From Anaerolineaceae bacterium (GTDB lineage: Bacteria; Chloroflexota; Anaerolineae; Anaerolineales; Anaerolineaceae): 64,000 nt of DNA. This document shows positions 57,237-64,000 of the stretch, in pieces. The first letter of the stretch is position 1. Each line of letters begins with the position of its first letter. Made by a program: the position numbers and the translations under genes. Location: the NCBI GenBank assembly GCA_017417055.1, contig JAFPZX010000021.1, positions 1 through 64,000 on the forward strand. Reading direction: 5' to 3'. The notes under the pieces are model-generated. The model was not told where the DNA came from and searched no databases. It worked only from the letters and a program-made list of their open reading frames with translations.

Positions 57237-58667
57237 ATGGAATCGTCCAACAACTCATTTCGAACAACGCTCAAACAGCGGCTGACCCCACGGGAACGGA
57301 AGTTTATCCTGATATTCGGTCATGTCGTCGCGGTTCTCTTGGCATTGGCGGTTTCTCTGCTTGCCTGGGCTAATGAGGATGACTGGCTCGGTTTTTCTGT
57401 CTCCTTCCTGATGGAACGTCCGGATCCCTGGTTTTATCTGCTGCCAATTTTGTGGCTGATCCTGATGGTTCCCTTATATAACGTCCGGGAAGTTCATCAG
57501 TTCCAAAAAGCACTTCGAATCATTCTGATTTCTGCTTTTTCCTGTGTGGCGATTTATTTGCTGATATTCTTTTTAGCCCCTGCAAAAACGCTGCCGCGCA
57601 GGGGTGTGATTGTATTTTTTATCGCCGCCGCTGTTTTTACGCTATTGTGGCGGCGTATTTTTGCACATCTGTTCTTTGTAAAAAATGCGTTTATCAATAC
57701 GGTCATTGTCGGTGCGGGAAAGGCGGGGCGCAAAATCGCGGAGATCATCAACACCACCGAAGGCGTCCCATATAAGGTGATCGGTTTTATTGATGATGAT
57801 CCATCCAAGCGTGATACGAAAATTGAAGGTTATCCGGTCCTCGGTGGTACGGATCAATATTTTGATATCATATCAGCCCATCAGGTGACGCAGGTGATCA
57901 TGGCAATCAGCAACCATCTGAATGACCAGCTCCTGGATGAGCTGACGCAGTCAGAAGAAAAAGGCATAACCGTGACGACCATGCCGATGATTTACGAAGA
58001 GCTGCTTGGACGGGTTCCGGTACATTTGCTGAACACGGACTGGCTTTTGCGATCGTTTTATGATATGTCGCATACCAGCCTGTTTTTTGAGATCGCCAAG
58101 CGGTTTTTTGACCTTATCGGCGGTGTGGTCGGCTTGGCCGCATTGGGAATCGTGACGCCTATTGCCGCTCTGGCTACGCTCATCGACACGGGCCGTCCGA
58201 TTTTTTATGTACAGGAACGTCTGGGACTGCGCGGTTCCACCTTTAATATCATCAAATTCCGTACCATGATCCAGAACGCGGAAATGGACGGGGTTGCCAG
58301 GCCGGCATCGGAGCATGATGACAGAATTACGAAGGTCGGGTCGATCCTGCGCCGTTCTCATCTGGATGAAATGCCGCAGTTTATCAATGTTCTGCGCGGT
58401 GAGCTGAGTCTTGTCGGCCCGCGTGCGGAAAGACCGGAAATTGTTAAGGATTTACAGCGTGATGTGCCGTTTTACCGGGCACGTCTTCTCGTCCGTCCGG
58501 GAATTACCGGATGGGCTCAGGTCAATCAAAATTATGCTGCAGGGACGGAAGAAAACACGGTAAAATTGGAATATGACCTTTATTATATTAAACACCGCAG
58601 TCTGCTCATGGATCTGTCGATCCTTTTCCATACCTTCAAGACTATCTTTGGGCTGAAAGGACGCTGA
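57237..58667 (+). CDS. Undecaprenyl-phosphate sugar phosphotransferase (exopolysaccharide initiation)
   Basis: A 476-residue membrane enzyme of the WbaP/WcaJ type that loads the first sugar-1-phosphate on undecaprenyl phosphate. Four membrane segments at about residues 25-140 are followed by a CoA-binding-like Rossmann domain (VIVGAGKAGRKIAE near residue 160) and, after a fifth membrane helix (LIGGVVGLAALGIVTPIAAL), the catalytic domain with KFRTMIQNAE, RRSHLDEMPQFINVLRGELSLVGPR and VRPGITGWAQV. ATG with GGTGAA upstream is preferred; a GTG four codons earlier is possible. It begins a + strand cluster with CapD-like and FemAB genes. Confidence 0.92.
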   Translation: MESSNNSFRTTLKQRLTPRERKFILIFGHVVAVLLALAVSLLAWANEDDWLGFSVSFLMERPDPWFYLLPILWLILMVPLYNVREVHQFQKALRIILISAFSCVAIYLLIFFLAPAKTLPRRGVIVFFIAAAVFTLLWRRIFAHLFFVKNAFINTVIVGAGKAGRKIAEIINTTEGVPYKVIGFIDDDPSKRDTKIEGYPVLGGTDQYFDIISAHQVTQVIMAISNHLNDQLLDELTQSEEKGITVTTMPMIYEELLGRVPVHLLNTDWLLRSFYDMSHTSLFFEIAKRFFDLIGGVVGLAALGIVTPIAALATLIDTGRPIFYVQERLGLRGSTFNIIKFRTMIQNAEMDGVARPASEHDDRITKVGSILRRSHLDEMPQFINVLRGELSLVGPRAERPEIVKDLQRDVPFYRARLLVRPGITGWAQVNQNYAAGTEENTVKLEYDLYYIKHRSLLMDLSILFHTFKTIFGLKGR

Positions 58668-58669
58668 TC

Positions 58670-60541
58670 TTGGCACTACGCATCAAACAGGGAATTCGAA
58701 ACCGATATGTCTTCATCTTTGATATGGTGATGATCGTCGTCTGTGTCGTTTTCAGTTATTTGCTTCGTTTTGAGTTTGAGCCGGAACAGATAACGGTGTA
58801 CCTGCCTTCCGCTTATTGGATGCTGGGGCTGTGTCTGGTCATCAAGCCGCTGATTTACATCCGCTTTGGATTGTACCGGCACCTTTGGGCTTATGCCAGC
58901 GTGGATGAAGTCAGGCTGATCCTGCTGGCTGTGGTTTCCGGATCTGTGAGCGTAGCGTTGTTGATGATGGTGCTGTACCATCTGAAAGTGTTCAGCGCCT
59001 TTCCCCGTTCTGTTCTGATTATTGACTTTATTCTTTCACTGCTGCTTGTGGGTGGGATACGTTTCGGCATTCGGTTCTTTGCGGCTAATAAAACCAAAAG
59101 GACGGCCCGTTCTTCTCATAAAAACATGCGCCGCGTCTTGATTATCGGCGCCGGTGAAGCAGGCGTGATGGTTTGTAAGGAAATGATCAAAAATCCGCAG
59201 CTTCTTCTCCGTCCGATTGGTTTTCTGGATGATGATAAAAACAAGCTCAACCAGGAGGTTCAAAACGTCCGTGTGCTGGGTTTGATCTCCAGTGTAGATA
59301 TCATGATTGACCGGTATTATGTTGATATGGTGATGTTTGCGATTCCGAGCGCTCCGGGTCGGGTGCTGCGTCTGGTTTCAGATGTGTGCCGGAAAAAGAA
59401 TGTTCCCTTCCAGACGATGCCGGGTATTTATGAGCTCATCGGCGGCGCGGTCAACATCAACAGACTGAGGGAAGTGGAAATTACCGACCTGCTGCGGCGC
59501 GACCCGGTCAAGCTGGACCAGGACAACGTTGGACCGATCCTGCGCGGCAAGGTAGTTCTCATCACCGGTGCGGGCGGTTCCATCGGTCAGGAGATCGCAC
59601 GGCAGACTGCGCGATGGAACCCGAAAAAAGTCCTGCTGCTTGGTCATGGAGAAAACAGTATCTTCGGAACCATGCTGCGCATGAGTTCGGAGTTTCCGGG
59701 TCTTGATGTACAGCCTGTGATCGTTGATGTACGGGACCTGAAGCGTATACGCTGGGTATTTGAGACGTATCATCCGCAGATCGTATTTCATGCTGCCGCG
59801 CACAAACATGTTCATCTGATGGAAACCAATATCTCCGAAGCTGTGACGAATAACATTATCGGGACGCAGAATGTTGTACGTACAGCCAAGGAATTCAACG
59901 TGGAACGTTTTGTGATGATTTCAACGGACAAAGCTGTCCGCCCAATCAACATCATGGGCGCTTCCAAACGTGTGGCTGAAAATATTGTGCTGAATGAGTC
60001 CATCGGGACCGATGCGAATTATACGGTGGTCCGTTTCGGAAATGTACTGGGCAGCCGCGGGAGTGTGGTGCCGATTTTCCAGGAACAGATCCGACGCGGC
60101 GGCCCGGTCACGGTTACCGATCCACAGATGGAACGTTACTTTATGACCATCCCGGAAGCGGTTTATCTGGTGCTTGAATCCGCGGGTTTGAGCAAAAACC
60201 GTGAGACCTTTGTACTGGATATGGGAAAACAGGTGCGTATTCTTGACCTCGCCGAAGACCTGATTCGCTTATCGGGACTCGAGCCCGGACGGGATATTGA
60301 GATCCAGTTTACAGGTGTTCGTCCCGGAGAAAAGCTCAGTGAAGACCTGTGGAATAAAGGTCAGGTCCTGGAGCCGACCATGCACCCTGATATTTACAAG
60401 CTCGAGCGTCACGATTTGATTCCTGCGGAAAAGCTGGAACCGCTGGTTGAGCGGCTGTATACGCTGGCAATTGAAGAAAAAGAAGACGAGATCCGCAAGC
60501 TGCTGAACGGAATCATCCCGGACGCCAAGCTGCTGGATTGA
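58670..60541 (+). CDS. CapD-like membrane nucleotide-sugar 4,6-dehydratase/epimerase
   Basis: A 623-residue protein of the polysaccharide biosynthesis CapD/WbpM/PglF family. Four membrane helices (residues about 15-130) precede a CoA-binding-like Rossmann domain (VLIIGAGEAGVMVCKE near residue 160) and an SDR domain with VVLITGAGGSIGQEIARQ near residue 300. The active-site segment FVMISTDKAVRPINIMGASK contains the Asp-Lys and the M-x3-K form that marks 4,6-dehydratases of UDP-GlcNAc in place of Y-x3-K. The start is TTG with an AAAGGA site, two bases after the previous stop. Product: a keto-deoxy sugar for surface glycans. Confidence 0.92.
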   Translation: MALRIKQGIRNRYVFIFDMVMIVVCVVFSYLLRFEFEPEQITVYLPSAYWMLGLCLVIKPLIYIRFGLYRHLWAYASVDEVRLILLAVVSGSVSVALLMMVLYHLKVFSAFPRSVLIIDFILSLLLVGGIRFGIRFFAANKTKRTARSSHKNMRRVLIIGAGEAGVMVCKEMIKNPQLLLRPIGFLDDDKNKLNQEVQNVRVLGLISSVDIMIDRYYVDMVMFAIPSAPGRVLRLVSDVCRKKNVPFQTMPGIYELIGGAVNINRLREVEITDLLRRDPVKLDQDNVGPILRGKVVLITGAGGSIGQEIARQTARWNPKKVLLLGHGENSIFGTMLRMSSEFPGLDVQPVIVDVRDLKRIRWVFETYHPQIVFHAAAHKHVHLMETNISEAVTNNIIGTQNVVRTAKEFNVERFVMISTDKAVRPINIMGASKRVAENIVLNESIGTDANYTVVRFGNVLGSRGSVVPIFQEQIRRGGPVTVTDPQMERYFMTIPEAVYLVLESAGLSKNRETFVLDMGKQVRILDLAEDLIRLSGLEPGRDIEIQFTGVRPGEKLSEDLWNKGQVLEPTMHPDIYKLERHDLIPAEKLEPLVERLYTLAIEEKEDEIRKLLNGIIPDAKLLD

Positions 60542-60556
60542 TTGACTGGAAAAAAT

Positions 60557-61561
60557 ATGGCAATTCTCACGAAAGAACAATGGCAGGAGTTCTGCCGTCA
60601 GCATCCGGAACATTCGCTGCTGCAGAATGCGGAATGGGGTGAATTGAAGTCCGGATTTGGATGGTCACCCGCTTATGTCGGGAATGGAACAGCCGGTGCG
60701 ATGGTTTTGTTCCGCTCCCTGCCGGCAGGTCTGAAGATCGCTTATATTCCCCGCGGGCCGGTTGGAACGGATTTCGCGGGATTGTGGCCTGAGGTTCATT
60801 CTCTCTGCCGCAGCCGCCATGCGGTTTTCCTGCGGGTGGAGCCGGATTTTTGGCAAGGAACTGCGGAAGCCGGTGCTTTGGAATATTCCATGGAAGGGTT
60901 TATCCCATCCTTCGCGACGGTCCAGCCCCCGCGGACGATCCTCGTTTCGCTGGATGGAACACCGGAAGACTGGCTTGCGCGGATGAATCAGAAGACACGT
61001 TACAATATCCGTCTTTCGCAAAAAAAAGATCTCACAGTAGTAGAGAGTACAGACACTGCGGTGTTTCACGCTCTCATGGAAACTACCGGCAGCCGGGATG
61101 CATTTGGGGTTCATGCGGAAGCTTATTACCGGAAGTGCCTTGACTGCTTCGGGAAAGACAAAAAAGGCCGCATCATTCTGGTGAGCTATCAGGGAAAACC
61201 GCTGAGCGCCTTGATGCTTTTTATCGAAGGAAAGCGCGGCTATTATCTGTATGGCGCCTCATCCAATGAAGAGCGGAACCGGATGCCGAATTATCTGGCA
61301 CAGTGGACGGCTATGAACATCTGTAAAGAGGCCGGCTGCACGGAATATGACCTGTGGGGCATCCCTGACGAAGATGAGGAAACGCTTGAGGCTCAGTTTA
61401 TGGATCGCCATGACGGGTTGTGGCAGGTATATCGATTTAAACGCGGCTTTGGCGGAACGGTGCTGCGGACGATGGGATCCTTTGATTACGTCTACTCCTC
61501 CCTGCTTTACAAGGGTATAAAATTTGCGGATACAGAACGCAGAAAGCGTCATGCATCATGA
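60557..61561 (+). CDS. FemAB/FemX-like aminoacyltransferase 1
   Basis: A 334-residue protein of the FemABX group with two GNAT-like subdomains. SLLQNAEWGELKSGFGW near the start and YIPRGPVG near residue 60 are family features; RMNQKTRYNIRLSQKKDL near residue 140 is the central conserved block, followed by YGASSNEERNRMPNYLAQWTA and DLWGIPD. These enzymes add amino acids from aminoacyl-tRNA to the peptide of lipid II to build cross-bridges. The ATG at 60557 is preferred over a TTG directly after the previous stop. It overlaps the next paralogue (ATGA). Confidence 0.9.
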   Translation: MAILTKEQWQEFCRQHPEHSLLQNAEWGELKSGFGWSPAYVGNGTAGAMVLFRSLPAGLKIAYIPRGPVGTDFAGLWPEVHSLCRSRHAVFLRVEPDFWQGTAEAGALEYSMEGFIPSFATVQPPRTILVSLDGTPEDWLARMNQKTRYNIRLSQKKDLTVVESTDTAVFHALMETTGSRDAFGVHAEAYYRKCLDCFGKDKKGRIILVSYQGKPLSALMLFIEGKRGYYLYGASSNEERNRMPNYLAQWTAMNICKEAGCTEYDLWGIPDEDEETLEAQFMDRHDGLWQVYRFKRGFGGTVLRTMGSFDYVYSSLLYKGIKFADTERRKRHAS

Positions 61562-62631
61562 TCCCGGAAAACTGGAACGAAATCATCGCTCATCTGCCCG
61601 GCGCTTCCCTGCTGCAGACTTCCCAGTGGGCGGAAGTCAAAGCGCGCATGGGCTGGGAAGCTTTCCCGAAGCTGTGGATAAATGATGCGGGAGAGGTCGA
61701 AGCGGCAGCACTTATCCTCAAACGTCCGATCAATCTTGGTCCGCTGCCGACCGGGACCTGTTTCCTTTATGTCCCGCGCGGTCCGCTGATGGACTGGTCC
61801 GATGAAAAGCTGCGGGATCGGGTGATGGCGGATCTGGCTGATTTCGGTGCCCAACAGCACGCGCTTTTTGTGAAGATCGATCCGGATATACCGGAGTCGT
61901 TCGGTGAACCGGGCACGGATGAATTTGTGGAAAATCCGGCGGGACAGTCCCTGCGGCGTTATTACGAATCCCATGGCTGGCGTTTTTCTCCCCAGCAGAT
62001 CCAGTTTGCCAATTCGGTCTGGATCAATACGGAGCCTTCTTTGGATGAGCTGCTTGCAGCCATGAAGCAGCGCACCCGCTACAAAGTCCGTTTGGCGGAA
62101 AAAAAGGGTGTTGCTGTCCGCCGGGGCAGCCCGTCTGATTTTGAAGCAATCGCGGATCTTTATGCGGAGACTTCGGCTCGCGACGGTTTTTTGATCCGCG
62201 AAAAAGATTATTATCTGGATGTCTGGACGCGGTTTTATGCCGCAGGGATGCTCACTCCGCTGATCGCGGAAGTGGAAGGACAGATGGTGGCTGCGGTGAT
62301 GATTTTTGTCACCGGAGACACAGCCCGTTATGTTTACGGTATGTCAGGCCCGGAACATAGGGAAAAGATGCCGAATTATCTGCTGCAGTGGGAAGCGGTC
62401 AAGCTTGCCAAAGAAAAAGGCTGCAGAACCTATGATTTGTGGGGCGCTCCGGATGAATTTGTCGAATCCGACCGCATGTGGGGTGTTTATCAGTTCAAAC
62501 GCGGGTTGGGCGGATCCGTGGTGATCACTCCCGGAGCCTGGGACCTGCCGCTGAATAAAGCTGGTTATAATCTTTTTATCCATGCCCTGCCGAAGTTCAT
62601 CGCTTACCTGAAATCTTTGCGGAAAAAATAA
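61558..62631 (+). CDS. FemAB/FemX-like aminoacyltransferase 2
   Basis: A 357-residue paralogue of the preceding gene, co-translated through an ATGA overlap. It shows the same blocks: SLLQTSQWAEVKARMGW, YVPRGPLMDW, AMKQRTRYKVRLAEKKGV near residue 170, YGMSGPEHREKMPNYLLQWEA and DLWGAPDEFVESDRMWGVYQFKRGLGG at the end. Two tandem enzymes would add two successive residues to the peptidoglycan side chain. Being fused to a glycan operon suggests that wall and surface polymer synthesis are coordinated. Substrate amino acids are unknown. Confidence 0.9.
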   Translation: MIPENWNEIIAHLPGASLLQTSQWAEVKARMGWEAFPKLWINDAGEVEAAALILKRPINLGPLPTGTCFLYVPRGPLMDWSDEKLRDRVMADLADFGAQQHALFVKIDPDIPESFGEPGTDEFVENPAGQSLRRYYESHGWRFSPQQIQFANSVWINTEPSLDELLAAMKQRTRYKVRLAEKKGVAVRRGSPSDFEAIADLYAETSARDGFLIREKDYYLDVWTRFYAAGMLTPLIAEVEGQMVAAVMIFVTGDTARYVYGMSGPEHREKMPNYLLQWEAVKLAKEKGCRTYDLWGAPDEFVESDRMWGVYQFKRGLGGSVVITPGAWDLPLNKAGYNLFIHALPKFIAYLKSLRKK

Positions 62632-62807
62632 TTAGCGTCATTGTAAAGAAAATAATTTTACAAATTCAAGGAAATCCTGAAAATATTATCATTGATTATC
62701 TTAAATTTTATTATTTATGATATACTTACACTGCTGTATGGATCAATGAATTTATAATATCGTTTTATAACAGTAAGAAAAATTTATTATATTCGTTAGA
62801 GGCCTTT
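62632..62807. other. A/T-rich promoter region
   Basis: No gene or hairpin terminator seen after the FemAB pair. The A/T-rich stretch with TATGATATACTTACAC at about 62716 could hold the promoter of the following GGDEF gene. Confidence 0.4.
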
Positions 62808-64000
62808 GTGAGAGTTGCGTTCTCATTGATTTTTATTTCTTTAATTGCGGCGTTAGGCATATGCCGTTTCTTTGCGTGCCGCTCTCACAAGTCGATCGCT
62901 CCTGCGGTAGCGATGCTTCTCGGTGCACTGATACCTCCTGTAAGCGGGAATTTACTGATTATCGCTTACACAAATCAACATGTAGCCACACTCGGGTATT
63001 ACATCTATTTCCTGGGTATGAACTATGTAATGTTCGCCCTTCTGCGGTTTACTTTTGATTATTGTTTGATCAAGTGGCGTGGAAATAAGCTTAAAAATCT
63101 GGTATATGGGCTGATGCTGATCGACACCATACAATATGCGCTCAATCCATTTTTCAAACAAGCCTTTGAAACAAAAGAGATCATCGTGGATAGCGCTCCT
63201 TATTTCAGCCTCCTCGCTCATTGGGGGCAGACTTTCCACCGGATCGTGGACTATGGTATATTTTTCGCGGTGCTGCTTATTTTCATCGTCAAAGTGATCG
63301 ACAGCCCGCGTATTTATTCCGAACGCTACTCCACGCTTCTCATCGCCATGATTGTGATTGGATTGTGGGAGACTTTTTATATCTTTTCCAACAACCCGAT
63401 CGACCGTTCGATGATCGGGTTCGGCGTTTTCGGGCTGCTGGTGTATTACTTTGCGCTGCATTACCGGCCGATGCGCCTTCTTGACCGGATGCTGGCGAAT
63501 ATCGTTTCGGATATGTCAGATGCGTTGTTTTTCTTTGATGCTGTCGGCCGCTGCATTTGGGTGAATTCCCGCGGGATTGAATTGCTTGACATTGAAAATG
63601 AAGATTTTGAGCATGTTACGGACCGTCTCTGCCAACGTTTTGATCTCAACGGACTGATGAACCTGGACAATACTTTCCATGTAAAGCGGACTGTGCATGG
63701 GGATGACGGTGACCGGTACTATGTGATTGAAAAACGCAGCACTTCAGATGACCGCGGTCATCTTGCCGGAACTTATATCACTGTCCGTGATAATACTGAA
63801 GAGCAGCGTGCCTTTGAGAAAGAAAAATTCATTGCCCATCACGATGAACTGACCGGTCTGTATACCCGTGAGTATTTATACAAGCGCATCCGGGACAGAC
63901 TGCTTGCGAATCAAAACGGTGATTACTGCGTCGTTTTTGTGGATGCGAATAATTTCAAAGTCATCAATGATATTTACGGCAATGAGTTTGGTGATTACGC
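62808..64000 (+). CDS. Membrane 7TM-PAS-GGDEF protein (3' end beyond window)
   Basis: A frame open from a GTG start (62808, ribosome site TTAGAGG) to the window edge, 397 codons so far. Seven hydrophobic segments to about residue 225 resemble the N-terminal 7TM region of sensor proteins. A PAS-like domain follows (LFFFDAVGRCIWVNSRGIELL near residue 240). The GGDEF domain begins at HHDELTGLYTREYL near residue 342 and includes VVFVDANNFKVINDIYGNEFGD; the GGDEF signature itself lies outside the window. It probably makes cyclic di-GMP. Membrane sensing suggests an unknown small ligand. Confidence 0.85.
   Translation, partial: MRVAFSLIFISLIAALGICRFFACRSHKSIAPAVAMLLGALIPPVSGNLLIIAYTNQHVATLGYYIYFLGMNYVMFALLRFTFDYCLIKWRGNKLKNLVYGLMLIDTIQYALNPFFKQAFETKEIIVDSAPYFSLLAHWGQTFHRIVDYGIFFAVLLIFIVKVIDSPRIYSERYSTLLIAMIVIGLWETFYIFSNNPIDRSMIGFGVFGLLVYYFALHYRPMRLLDRMLANIVSDMSDALFFFDAVGRCIWVNSRGIELLDIENEDFEHVTDRLCQRFDLNGLMNLDNTFHVKRTVHGDDGDRYYVIEKRSTSDDRGHLAGTYITVRDNTEEQRAFEKEKFIAHHDELTGLYTREYLYKRIRDRLLANQNGDYCVVFVDANNFKVINDIYGNEFGDY

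Overview
The window most resembles a chromosomal segment from an anaerobic Chloroflexota bacterium of the Anaerolineae type. This rests on gene content: a glutamate-mutase-L-like ATPase inside a locus of membrane and zinc-ribbon proteins, serine/threonine kinases with Pro/Thr-rich linkers and NBR1-type Ig domains, tandem FemAB proteins, LplB/LplC-type sugar transport, and many short intergenic repeats. There is no rRNA or other decisive marker here, so the assignment is an inference. No phage, transposase gene, integrase or CRISPR array was seen. One tRNA (Gln, anticodon CTG) is present.

Layout. 1-5 kb (+): the end of an unknown gene, a carbohydrate ABC importer (two permeases and a binding protein) and a methyltransferase-STAS fusion. 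5-10 kb: a SIMPL-domain secreted protein (-), a GH94 disaccharide phosphorylase (+) that could process the imported sugar, a threonine aldolase (-) and a DUF2442/DUF4160 pair (-), the latter frameshifted in a T run. 10-16 kb (-): a HerA-type ATPase coupled to a double-thioredoxin/CcdA-like thiol transporter, a radical-SAM activase with a DUF2997 partner, a small acidic Cys protein and a diguanylate cyclase. 16-23 kb: rel/spoT, a HAD phosphatase, an SH3-like membrane protein, an orphan OmpR-type regulator, Hsp20 and triosephosphate isomerase.

23-32.5 kb (-): seven genes transcribed together that I cannot assign to a known system: three integral or bitopic membrane proteins, a zinc-ribbon protein with a long acidic region, a GlmL/MutL-like ASKHA ATPase, a KOW-like protein and an LPXTG-anchored surface protein. 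This is the best candidate for an undescribed system. 32.8-39 kb: PAP2 phosphatase, TIGR04076 protein, a polar amino-acid ABC importer, a GT-C-like membrane protein and a YhfC-type membrane protease. 39-42 kb (+): an ATP-grasp, deacetylase, left-handed beta-helix acyltransferase and 50-residue membrane protein set. 42-46 kb (+): a REC-GGDEF-REC-HD-GYP c-di-GMP protein, free methionine sulfoxide reductase, a RelE-type toxin-antitoxin pair and tRNA-Gln. 46-50.6 kb (-): an operon headed by a Ser/Thr kinase with Asn in place of the catalytic Asp. 51-54 kb (-): aspartate ammonia-lyase and class II fumarase. 54-64 kb: a C39-type lipoprotein peptidase, a GT-C membrane protein, an exopolysaccharide initiation transferase, a CapD-type dehydratase, two FemAB aminoacyltransferases and the start of another GGDEF protein that runs off the window.

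Non-coding DNA is unusually repeat-rich. Two kinds recur: degenerate 7-bp tandem repeats, which often begin at the stop codon of the upstream gene, and MITE/REP-like palindromic elements that share ends of the type GTAWCTRTTCAG but carry different cores. Several elements supply the last codons or stop codons of genes.
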